DNA of 64,000 bases. It comes from Desulfofustis sp. PB-SRB1. Its GTDB lineage: Bacteria > Desulfobacterota > Desulfobulbia > Desulfobulbales > Desulfocapsaceae. Position numbers and translations under genes: made by a program. The DNA lies in the NCBI GenBank assembly GCA_016722945.1, contig JAEQMT010000057.1:46001-110000 (forward strand), read 5' to 3'. Within the stretch, counting starts at the first letter, position 1. Every line of letters begins with the position of its first letter. Below, one piece after another: positions 55,587 through 64,000 of this stretch. The notes under the pieces were generated by a model. The model was given only the letters and a program-made list of their open reading frames with translations, was not told the DNA's origin and ran no database searches.

Positions 55587-56377
55587 TCAGCCTGAGCGAA
55601 TGCAGCAAGGCCTTTCACCGGGGCGGCGCCAACGAGGTGCAGGCCCTGGAAGGGATCACTATCGAGCTTGACGAGGGTGATTTTGCCACCGTCATCGGTT
55701 CCAACGGGGCGGGTAAGTCGACGCTGCTCAACGCGGTGGCGGGAGTGTTTTTCCTGGATCAGGGCACGATCAGCGTCGCCGGCCGTGATGTCACCCGCTG
55801 GCCTGAGTATAAACGTGCCACCCTGATTGCCCGGGTGTTTCAAAATCCGCTGCTGGGGACATGCCCCTCAGCCACCATCGAACAGAATCTGGCCCTGGCC
55901 AGGCGCCGCGGTAAGCGCCGTGGTCTTGCCCCCGGTGTGCTGCAACGCGAGCGAGCTCAGTTTATCGATGCCCTGGGAACAATCGGTCTGGGCCTGGAAC
56001 ATCGTCTGCGTGATCGGGTCGGGCTGCTTTCCGGCGGTCAGCGCCAGGCCTTGACCATGCTGATGGCAACCCTGGTGCGTCCGGAGGTGTTGCTGCTTGA
56101 CGAACATACGGCGGCGCTCGATCCAAAAACCGCCCGCCAGATTCTTGCCCTTACCCGCGACATCATTGCCGAACATAAGCTCACCGCGCTGATGGTCACC
56201 CACAACATGAAAGACGCCATTGCCCTGGGTAATCGTCTGATTATGCTGCACCAGGGCAGGGTAGTCGTGGGTGTGGCCGGCGCCGACAAGCAGCAGTTGA
56301 CGGTGGATGATTTACTACGGAAATTCTATCAGGTGCAGGGCGAAGCCCTGGCTAACGATTCCATGCTGCTGACCTGA
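55583..56377 (+). CDS. ABC transporter ATP-binding protein
   Basis: A 264-residue ATPase. Walker A is IGSNGAGKSTLLNAVAG, the signature is VGLLSGGQRQALTMLMATL, Walker B is VLLLDEHTAALDP, and the switch His is LMVTHNMKDA. It powers the TrpXYZ-like importer with the two upstream genes. The start overlaps the permease stop by four bases. Confidence 0.9.
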   Translation: MISLSECSKAFHRGGANEVQALEGITIELDEGDFATVIGSNGAGKSTLLNAVAGVFFLDQGTISVAGRDVTRWPEYKRATLIARVFQNPLLGTCPSATIEQNLALARRRGKRRGLAPGVLQRERAQFIDALGTIGLGLEHRLRDRVGLLSGGQRQALTMLMATLVRPEVLLLDEHTAALDPKTARQILALTRDIIAEHKLTALMVTHNMKDAIALGNRLIMLHQGRVVVGVAGADKQQLTVDDLLRKFYQVQGEALANDSMLLT

Positions 56378-56660
56378 ACTCGCTTGTTCTGTCCATCCCA
56401 TAAATTGGTTGAATAAACCATAGCCGGTAAAACCGAGGGCGCTTGCACCCCTGCGCCGATGCGGATAGCCAACACCCAATTGCCAAACAGATGGTTTACC
56501 GGCATGAACGAACTGATTTGCCGAAAGAAATTGGAACGTATGCTTGATTATCTGAATTGAATGAGGTAAGCGGCCATGAGATACAAATATATTCATGCCG
56601 GTGCGGTCAATACGAACAATTGTTCCGTGGCATGGATAGAGCAGTTAAAGGAGAGGGATT

Positions 56661-57347
56661 ATGGAAATATGTGATGGTGTTTATGTACTGAAACTTGAGT
56701 TTGAAATGGGCAACGAAACCCATGTGTTTCATCCTGTTCTGGTGAAAAGAAATAACGGTCTGGTACTCATTGACACCGGTCTCGAGCAGACCGTTGAGCA
56801 ATTGCGGACAGCGGTTGAAGCAACCGGTAATGATGTGAAAGATATCGATCTGGTGGTGCTTACTCATCAGGATATCGATCATGTCGGGGGCGCACAATAT
56901 GTCCGCGAGCAGTCCGGAGCGCTGATTCTGGCACCTAGAAACGAGGTTGACATCATCTCCGGAAAGGCTGCACCACGATTTGGCGAGAAAGAAGCGTATC
57001 CCGCCGTTGAGGTGGATATCGAAGCCTGTGAAGGCATGCGCTTCGCCACTACTGTTGGCCCCGCTGAAATCCTGGACACCCCCGGCCATACAGCCGGCCA
57101 TCAATCCGTTTACATTGGCCGGTGCAACCTGCTCATCGCCGCCGATGCGCTTGTTGTCGAGAACGGCGTCCTGATGGGGCCGTCCCCCCATGTCTCCGTA
57201 GACCTGCATAGGGCGGCGGATTCACTCTCTCGTCTGGGCGAACATAAGATCGAGTGGGTAAGCTGTTATCATGGCGGCGTGGTCTCAACCAACGACGCTG
57301 AGATTGCCCGAATCGCCGCTGACACCAGAGAGCTTGCCGGCCGCTAA
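56661..57347 (+). CDS. MBL-fold metallo-hydrolase
   Basis: A 228-residue metallo-beta-lactamase-fold protein. LTHQDIDHVGG is the first metal motif, in which the second His of HxHxDH is Asp; ILDTPGHTAGHQSVYI, LLIAADALVV and SCYHGGVV supply the rest. The HxDxDH form is known among several family subgroups. ATG 56661 follows GGAGAGG. It converges on the esterase gene. The substrate is unknown. Confidence 0.82.
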   Translation: MEICDGVYVLKLEFEMGNETHVFHPVLVKRNNGLVLIDTGLEQTVEQLRTAVEATGNDVKDIDLVVLTHQDIDHVGGAQYVREQSGALILAPRNEVDIISGKAAPRFGEKEAYPAVEVDIEACEGMRFATTVGPAEILDTPGHTAGHQSVYIGRCNLLIAADALVVENGVLMGPSPHVSVDLHRAADSLSRLGEHKIEWVSCYHGGVVSTNDAEIARIAADTRELAGR

Positions 57348-57380
57348 CGTCTGTTTAGAGGACATGCCGACCCACACCGT

Positions 57381-57851
57381 TTATTGCCTCAGTATGTAGG
57401 GCCAATCCAACTGCTCAAAGGTATTGTGGAGCAGGTGATCATCGTCCACCAGCTCGATGGTGAGATTGGCAAAGCTTGCTCTGGCGGCAGGGATCACCAG
57501 ATCAGGCGGCGTCACCAGATCATCGCGGCCGATAACCAGGGTGGCAGAGGTCGGCAGGGGGACAGGCGGTACCGCGTAGTCAGGAAAATTCAGAGCCGGG
57601 GCCAGCATGATTAAACGCTTTACCCGCTCCGGCCGCGCCGCCGCCAGTATTGCCCCCATCAGGCCGCCAAAACTTGAGCCCACCACGATCAGTGATGATG
57701 CATCGGCGATAACCTCATCCAACATGGCCATGCGCTCAGTCAGATCGCCGGCAAAATCGGGCCGCAACATGGTGGGAAACTGCGCCGCAAAAAACCTTCC
57801 CTTGGTGCCGGAACCGGATGAATCAAGGCCATGGAGATAGATACACGTCAT
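57381..57851 (-). CDS. YqiA-like alpha/beta hydrolase (esterase)
   Basis: A 156-residue small alpha/beta hydrolase. MTCIYLHGLDSSGSGTKGRF is the oxyanion-hole start, LIVVGSSFGGLMGAILAAAR holds the nucleophile Ser of GSSFGG, VIGRDDLVTP holds the Asp, and DDDHLLHNTFEQL the catalytic His. This is the UPF0227/YqiA type. ATG 57851 follows AAGGTGA. The orphan 521-aa gene begins its reading 59 bases upstream. Confidence 0.8.
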   Translation of the reverse strand: MTCIYLHGLDSSGSGTKGRFFAAQFPTMLRPDFAGDLTERMAMLDEVIADASSLIVVGSSFGGLMGAILAAARPERVKRLIMLAPALNFPDYAVPPVPLPTSATLVIGRDDLVTPPDLVIPAARASFANLTIELVDDDHLLHNTFEQLDWPYILRQ

Positions 57852-57909
57852 GATCAATTCACCTTGTTAGTGACTTACTCCTGATTCTCTGCCATAAAAA
57901 ACAAGAAAA

Positions 57910-59475
57910 TCAAGCAGCAATTTTCATTAGATTTTCAATAGATGCGTCCAAAATCACGTTCAACAGGGTCGTCAAGCGTACCCCCTTGAGGGTCACCTGA
58001 TAGCGGTTTTGTCGGGGGAGTTTTTTTATCAGTCCGTGCTCTCTGAGTAGTCGGAGATGACGGCTGATTTTTGCCGAACTCTGCTTTTGAGTACGCGTGC
58101 CAAGAAACGGTGACCCGGCAAGTTTCTCTCTCAACTCTGAATTGGTCAGGCCTGCAACACAATATGCAGGGTCACTGATCGCCAGGAGCAGTTCCCGATC
58201 TTTTCCAGTCGGATCCAGAGCCCGATACCGCTTTCCTTTCTTTCTGATATGTCTGACCACCTCATCAAAACTGTTTCGTGCGGGAGTGCGATCTTGCAGT
58301 AAGGCAAGGTTATCGGCAAAGCGGTTGTTGATATCTTGAGATATGACCGCTCGCTGGGCACAATCAGCGACACCCTTGCGCATCACCAGCCGCTGTTTGG
58401 GTTCGTTCTTGTCTTGTCCCTGTTTGTGCCGAAACACTTTGAACTGCGCTGGATCGTTGATAGTGGTTTCAATTCTCAGGATATTCTGTTGGTTGTAGAC
58501 TTTGACGGAGTTACGGCTACACCAATGACGCACCCTGACGCCTTCGTTGAAGTCGGTCATCCGGGTTACGATTTGCTCAGCTGAACGTTTGTAAGGGGTA
58601 CCTTCTTTGGTGAGCGGGCGATCAAGGTACCGAAGCACCCGGGTGCTTGTCCCGGTGATATGGGCATGGCGGAGCAGCGTATCCATGACCTGGCTGAGTT
58701 CACCCGGAGAGGAAAAAACCAGATCAGTTGCCCATTCACTTTGCCACATTGTCCAGTAATAGCTGAGGTGCGGGCCTAAGATTTCTTTCATTGCCGGAAA
58801 AACAACCGGTAGAAAACCGCTGAGCACCTCAGGAAAGCGAGTATGACGTTGTTTGTCCAGAAACTGCTGCGCCCTTTCGTAATCAGCAATTGCAAGAAAC
58901 TTATTTCCTTGGGCAACAAAGTCGATCTTCTGACGTTCAAGGCTGCGGCGCAACCACTCCCGTCCATTCAGGCATATCTGAATGTGATAGGGGAACCACG
59001 TCTGCAGGCGAATATTCATGAACCCGAATTGAGGATCATCAAAATAAAAATAGAGGTGTTTAAACTGGGCCTGGTAGGGTCGTAGAATTGGATACCCGGT
59101 CTTACCACAGAAATGAGCACGATATGACCACCCGGTTTCCAGGCAGGACCATATGCCGATGAGCCCACTGGTAATACCGGTATCCTGTTGTCGCTTGCGG
59201 GCCAGTTCTTCTTTGCGGATCTTCCATGAGGCCAGATGGATTATCGCGGAGTTGGTATGCTTTTGTGAATACTCATGTGCCGCATCAACAATCTTTTTGG
59301 TTTGAGCCATTACCCAGCTCTTGTAATCCTTGTTGAGAACTCCTTTTGAACCACAAAATTTCATGACTTCAGAGGCCGACATCAATGGTAAGATGCATCC
59401 CTTGAAGACGATACGATCAAACCCACTGATTGATCCCTTGACCACATCTGAAAATCTTTCTATAAGTCTGTTCAT
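57910..59475 (-). CDS. orphan 521-aa protein of unknown, possibly mobile family
   Basis: ATG 59475 with GGGAG seven bases upstream gives MNRLIERFSDVVKGSISGFD, followed by RIVFKGCILPLMSASEVMKF. Internal motifs include LYFYFDDPQFGFMNIRLQTW, FPYHIQICLNGREWLRRSLE, VRVRHWCSRNSVKVYNQQNI and ILRIETTIND. The last 110 residues look like a winged helix (ISRHLRLLREHGLIKKLPRQ). I recall this architecture as an uncharacterised family that is often multicopy. No DDE, Tyr or Ser recombinase motif is evident. The neighbouring 59520-59580 stretch holds a hairpin. Confidence 0.5.
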   Translation of the reverse strand: MNRLIERFSDVVKGSISGFDRIVFKGCILPLMSASEVMKFCGSKGVLNKDYKSWVMAQTKKIVDAAHEYSQKHTNSAIIHLASWKIRKEELARKRQQDTGITSGLIGIWSCLETGWSYRAHFCGKTGYPILRPYQAQFKHLYFYFDDPQFGFMNIRLQTWFPYHIQICLNGREWLRRSLERQKIDFVAQGNKFLAIADYERAQQFLDKQRHTRFPEVLSGFLPVVFPAMKEILGPHLSYYWTMWQSEWATDLVFSSPGELSQVMDTLLRHAHITGTSTRVLRYLDRPLTKEGTPYKRSAEQIVTRMTDFNEGVRVRHWCSRNSVKVYNQQNILRIETTINDPAQFKVFRHKQGQDKNEPKQRLVMRKGVADCAQRAVISQDINNRFADNLALLQDRTPARNSFDEVVRHIRKKGKRYRALDPTGKDRELLLAISDPAYCVAGLTNSELREKLAGSPFLGTRTQKQSSAKISRHLRLLREHGLIKKLPRQNRYQVTLKGVRLTTLLNVILDASIENLMKIAA

Positions 59476-59561
59476 GAGTCGCTCCCTTTTGTATCTGGTT
59501 GAGATTTCGTGATTTCGTAAGATACATAAGAAGCGGCTCATTTCACTATAAATCTTGGGTT

Positions 59562-59577
59562 GCGGGCGGCAGCCCGC
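59562..59577. other. G/C-rich hairpin upstream of the orphan gene
   Basis: GCGGGC, loop GGCA, GCCCGC form a perfect six-base stem in an otherwise A/T-rich tract. It lies about 87 bases before the orphan gene's start. It could mark the boundary of an inserted segment or be a leader structure. Confidence 0.35.
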
Positions 59578-59748
59578 GTTAGAATAGTGTCTTGTGATCC
59601 GTTACTTACACCCCCGACCCGGTAAATTGCATGATGAAACAGTTAGCTGTATCGATTCGCGGTTGATTTCAGATCAAATCGGCGCTATTGGTTTGTTGCT
59701 GGATTTTGATGTTGCCAGGCTACTTATAACCACGAAAAGGAGAGAATC

Positions 59749-60729
59749 ATGAAAACACCAAAACGCATCAGCGTCACCGGAGCGGCGGGACAGATCAGTT
59801 ACTCTCTGATTTTTCGCCTCGCCCACGGCGACATGCTGGGCCCCGATCAACCGATCATTCTGCAGCTGCTGGAGATTGAACCGGCCATGGAGGCCCTTAA
59901 CGGGGTGGTGATGGAACTCAACGATTGCGCCTTTCCCCTGCTGGCGGATATCGTGACCACATCTGATCCGAATGTCGCCTTCAAGGATGCCGATTTCGCC
60001 TTTTTAGTGGGCGCCAGGCCGCGCGGCCCGGGCATGGAGCGCTCTGATCTGCTGGAAGCAAACGCCAAGATTTTCTCGGGGCAGGGCAAGGCCTTAAACG
60101 ATCATGCCAGCCGTGAGGTGAAGGTCCTGGTGGTGGGCAATCCGGCCAATACCAATGCCCTGATCACCTTGAAAAACGCACCTGATCTCAACCCGCGTAA
60201 CATCACCTCGATGATGCGCCTTGACCACAACCGCTCGCTCTCGCAGATTGCCGAAAAAACCGGCTCTCACAGCACCAAGGTGGAAAAGATGGTGGTGTGG
60301 GGCAACCATTCTGCCACCCAATATCCCGATATATCCCATGCCACTGTCGATGGCAAACCGGTAATTGGACAGGTGGACAACCAGTGGTACGTGGACACCT
60401 TTATCCCCACCGTGCAGCAGCGCGGCGCCGCTATTATCAAGGCACGCGGCGCATCCAGTGCGGCCTCGGCGGCTTCCGCCGCCATTGACCATATGCGTGA
60501 CTGGGTCACCGGCAGCGGTGGCCAGTGGGCAAGCATGGGGGTCTATTCGGCGGGCAACCCCTACGGAGTTGATGAAGATCTGCTGTTCGCCTTTCCCATC
60601 GTCTGTGAGGATGGCCAGTGGCGCATCATCGAGGGTCTGGAGGTGAGCCCGTTCAGCCGTGAGATGATAGAAAAGACAGAGCACGAACTCAAAGGCGAGC
60701 GCGACGCGGTGGCGCATCTTTTCACCTGA
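59749..60729 (+). CDS. mdh: malate dehydrogenase
   Basis: A 326-residue NAD(P)-dependent malate dehydrogenase. [20 protein letters not shown] is the dinucleotide motif, [20 protein letters not shown] the substrate loop with Arg residues, [18 protein letters not shown] the catalytic Asp region, and [19 protein letters not shown] holds the catalytic His. A strong AAAAGGAG precedes the start. It provides oxaloacetate for the methylmalonyl-CoA or TCA-like route encoded elsewhere in the window. Confidence 0.95.
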   Translation: MKTPKRISVTGAAGQISYSLIFRLAHGDMLGPDQPIILQLLEIEPAMEALNGVVMELNDCAFPLLADIVTTSDPNVAFKDADFAFLVGARPRGPGMERSDLLEANAKIFSGQGKALNDHASREVKVLVVGNPANTNALITLKNAPDLNPRNITSMMRLDHNRSLSQIAEKTGSHSTKVEKMVVWGNHSATQYPDISHATVDGKPVIGQVDNQWYVDTFIPTVQQRGAAIIKARGASSAASAASAAIDHMRDWVTGSGGQWASMGVYSAGNPYGVDEDLLFAFPIVCEDGQWRIIEGLEVSPFSREMIEKTEHELKGERDAVAHLFT

Positions 60730-61065
60730 ACTTCCCCAAGAACACCATTTTTCAGGCCATGATACAGGAGCAGGTCTGAACTGTCGGTGTGGCGCAGCAG
60801 ACGATTAAGTGGAGAAACAAGAGGTGTTCGATATCCAGTGAGGATATGAGTCATGATAGATACTCTACCCCGGACGAGTCGCGCAGAATTGTGCAAGAAG
60901 GTCTTCAGGTAACATGCTTTATCTTGTTGTATCGATTGTTTGGCGAGTGAAGGAACCCTGTCAGCAAGACTGAAAAAAAGTCTCTTGCAAGATAAAAATT
61001 CTGCTATATCTTCTACTCGCCTGACAGGATGGCACGACGTTTAATCTAATAAAAAGGAGAAGAAA
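60730..61065. other. intergenic stretch between mdh and secreted-protein gene
   Basis: About 335 bases without a supported gene. The right half is A/T-rich and contains the possible promoter described separately. An AAAAAGGAG Shine-Dalgarno lies just before 61066. Confidence 0.4.
60985..61012 (+). promoter_or_regulatory. possible sigma-70 promoter of the 61066 gene
   Basis: TTGCAA (60985-60990) and TATCTT (61007-61012) are spaced by 16 bases, 54 bases upstream of the start codon. The match is modest. Confidence 0.3.
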
Positions 61066-61509
61066 ATGGAAAGAGTAAGAAAGCTGTTTGGCGTTATCAC
61101 CATTGCGCTAGTGTCTCTTTGCCTGGTGAGTGTAGTTCAGGCCGAAGACGCAAAACCGGTAGGAACCGTTACCATAGACACGAAGGCCATTGCTATTGGT
61201 GTTGGCTATTCATGGGGTGGTGGAGTGCTGAGTTTTGAGGGTAATGATTACCCCTTTGAGGTAAAAGGGTTATCTATTATCGATGTTGGAGTTTCCAATG
61301 TCTCCGCGGTTGGAGATGTTTACAAACTTGAAAAAGTAGAGGATTTTGCTGGTACTTTTTCTGCCGCCGAGGCCGGTATTGCACTCGGTGGTGGTGCCGG
61401 TGCGCAAATAATGGAGAACCAAAATGGTGTGTTGATAAAGTTGACCTCCACCAAACAAGGTGTGCAGCTTAAACTCGCACCTGAAGGTCTGTCGATAAAA
61501 ATGCAGTAG
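61066..61509 (+). CDS. secreted small beta-rich protein, possibly DUF1134/EipA-like
   Basis: A 147-residue protein with a signal peptide (FGVITIALVSLCLVSVVQAE). The mature part is Gly-rich and beta-like: GVGYSWGGGVLSFEGNDYPF, SIIDVGVSNVSAVGDVYKLE, GIALGGGAGAQIMENQNGVL, LTSTKQGVQLKLAPEGL. The pattern resembles DUF1134 (EipA) envelope proteins, but I cannot confirm this without a profile search. A strong AAAAAGGAG and a downstream inverted repeat fit a self-standing transcript. Confidence 0.6.
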   Translation: MERVRKLFGVITIALVSLCLVSVVQAEDAKPVGTVTIDTKAIAIGVGYSWGGGVLSFEGNDYPFEVKGLSIIDVGVSNVSAVGDVYKLEKVEDFAGTFSAAEAGIALGGGAGAQIMENQNGVLIKLTSTKQGVQLKLAPEGLSIKMQ

Positions 61510-61522
61510 TCATCGGTTTGGA

Positions 61523-61562
61523 TTGTGAGCCGTATGGCACAATTGTCTAATCCGGCTCACAA
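61523..61562 (+). terminator. possible terminator after the 61066 gene
   Basis: TTGTGAGCCG (61523-61532) pairs with CGGCTCACAA (61553-61562) across a 20-base loop, just downstream of the stop codon. There is no T run, so efficiency is uncertain. Confidence 0.45.
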
Positions 61563-61740
61563 ATACAATCATGTACTTAGATAGTGTTCAACTGATGACG
61601 CGCTTGGTTAAGAAGTGAGAGGACATTTGATTGTGTTTCTTGCGCCAAACGCTGAAAACCCCAAATAAGAAGAGATTGATGAGGCAATCGTAGAATCCAC
61701 TGGTATAGAGGGAACTACAGTCGAATTGCTGGTAATTGCC

Positions 61741-61773
61741 AAAACCCGCGGGGGATACCCCGCGGGTTTTTTT
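61741..61773. terminator. strong rho-independent terminator
   Basis: AAAACCCGCGGGG (61741-61753) pairs perfectly with CCCCGCGGGTTTT (61758-61770) around a four-base loop and is followed by three more T on the plus strand. The A run gives it activity on the minus strand as well. It lies downstream of the rRNA operon, so it may be the second of two rrn terminators. No gene needing it on the plus strand is visible in the preceding 200 bases. Confidence 0.8.
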
Positions 61774-61831
61774 GCGTCTAACATTCAGGGGACAGGGGAC
61801 AGAAAAGCGGAAGAGAGAAGGGTGTAATACA

Positions 61832-61870
61832 ACAAACCCCCGTCTGGGTATGGCCCAAACGGGGGTTTGT
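61832..61870 (-). terminator. rRNA operon terminator downstream of 5S
   Basis: ACAAACCCCCGT (61832-61843) pairs with its complement (61859-61870), with an internal GGG/CCC pair in the loop. It lies 12 bases beyond the 5S rRNA 3' end on the minus strand. The T run on that side is weak. Confidence 0.7.
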
Positions 61871-61882
61871 CGTATAAATAAT

Positions 61883-61996
<114 letters not shown>

Positions 61997-61997
<1 letters not shown>

Positions 61998-62240
61998 AAT
62001 CAGAAATCAGAAATCAGAAATCAGAATGTCAGAGGACAGAAGTCAGAACATCAGATGTTTCTGAACCGCAATCCTCATGTATACCCGATAATTAAATAGC
62101 AGGTAACCCGTTTTCAGTAACTGTGCTTGGTATCACACGAATCAGATCGAACCAGAAGCAGGGGCAGGGAACAGTTTTTTCATAACGCGCGTAGCGCCTC
62201 ACGACTCTGTCTACTGTCCTCTGTCTTCCGTCCTCTGAGA
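61997..62240. repeat. 5S-23S spacer with degenerate 7-base tandem repeats
   Basis: The spacer is about 240 bases. Near 5S it holds degenerate tandem units, about AAATCAG repeated, then GTCAG, AGGACAG, AAGTCAG. Near 23S the related sequence CTGTCCTCTGTCTTCCGTCC (about 62213) appears in the opposite polarity. The middle has no tRNA. The same unit recurs at 63967 beside the interrupted 23S gene. Confidence 0.7.
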
Positions 62241-63966
<1,726 letters not shown>

Positions 63967-64000
63967 CCAGAAGTCAGAAGACAGAGGACAGAAGTCAGAA
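63967..64000 (-). other. start of an intervening sequence in 23S helix 45
   Basis: The last 34 bases are AGAAGTCAGAAG-type low-complexity units with no similarity to 23S rRNA. They replace the expected helix 45 loop and the sequence beyond it. The full length lies outside the window. Such insertions at helix 25 and helix 45 are known in Salmonella and others and are removed by RNase III without religation. Confidence 0.7.

Noticed and set aside
57857..59640. terminal inverted repeats or target duplications around the 521-aa orphan gene
   Set aside because: I compared the flanks by eye and found no convincing pair; only an isolated hairpin at 59562.
61640..61740. possible gene remnant or small RNA before the 61741 terminator
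   Set aside because: An in-frame stretch resembling protein (EIDEAIVESTGIEG) has no start codon and a stop directly upstream; no conserved RNA recognised.

Overview
The window looks like the chromosome of an anaerobic or microaerobic Gram-negative bacterium. The best guess is a Desulfobacterota member close to Desulfobulbales; this is inferred from gene content, with no phylogeny run. The grounds are a complete Na+-pumping methylmalonyl-CoA decarboxylase operon with its epimerase, adjacent succinyl-CoA synthetase and propionyl-CoA synthetase genes, and malate dehydrogenase, which together form much of the methylmalonyl-CoA route of propionate metabolism. A cytoplasmic group-3-like [NiFe] hydrogenase and an outer-membrane biogenesis set (BamA, lipoproteins, an RND adaptor) are also present. 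No methylmalonyl-CoA mutase or sulfate-reduction gene is visible.

Layout. 1-8 kb: truncated RND adaptor, class IV aminotransferase, SAM methyltransferase, YkgJ-type Cys-cluster protein, RluA-type pseudouridine synthase, then a minus-strand block (metal-hydrolase-like protein, glycerol-3-phosphate dehydrogenase, glycosyltransferase). 8-13 kb: thiol peroxidase converging on the methylmalonyl-CoA decarboxylase operon (ABM protein, mmdA, delta, biotin carrier, beta, epimerase). 13-21 kb: two glycosyltransferases, sucC / degenerate GDPD-like / sucD, prpE, a lipoprotein. 21.7-28.7 kb: bamA-mfd-HAD on the minus strand. 28.9-36.9 kb: comF-like gene, a dnaA with an altered P-loop, protoporphyrinogen oxidase, htpG, BamE-like lipoprotein, pcm, VTT membrane protein. 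37-43.6 kb: an HtrA-like protease with a helical insertion, then a seven-gene hydrogenase island. 43.6-53.7 kb: PutA, a GT39 membrane protein, a second RluA family enzyme, a fusion of a molybdenum-carrier-like domain with a RapZ C-terminal domain, a ZraP/Spy-like protein, aldo/keto reductase, glyoxalase II. 53.7-61.5 kb: TrpXYZ-like ABC operon, MBL hydrolase, YqiA-like esterase, an orphan 521-aa protein of a possibly mobile family, malate dehydrogenase, a secreted protein. 61.7-64 kb: the 3' end of an rRNA operon on the minus strand (5S and part of 23S).

Most notable: (i) a 139-141 bp non-coding element in three intergenic copies, with about 25-bp terminal inverted repeats and 4-bp target duplications of form TNNA (a MITE); (ii) 23S rRNA homology that stops where helix 45 is expected and runs into a low-complexity sequence also found in the 5S-23S spacer, indicating an intervening sequence; (iii) a [NiFe] hydrogenase operon lacking the usual electron-transfer partners but carrying two homologous Cys-containing accessory proteins and a CNB-PilZ protein; (iv) the molybdenum-carrier/RapZ-C fusion; (v) a GDPD-fold protein without catalytic residues encoded between sucC and sucD. 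All family assignments come from reading the translations; no database search was run.
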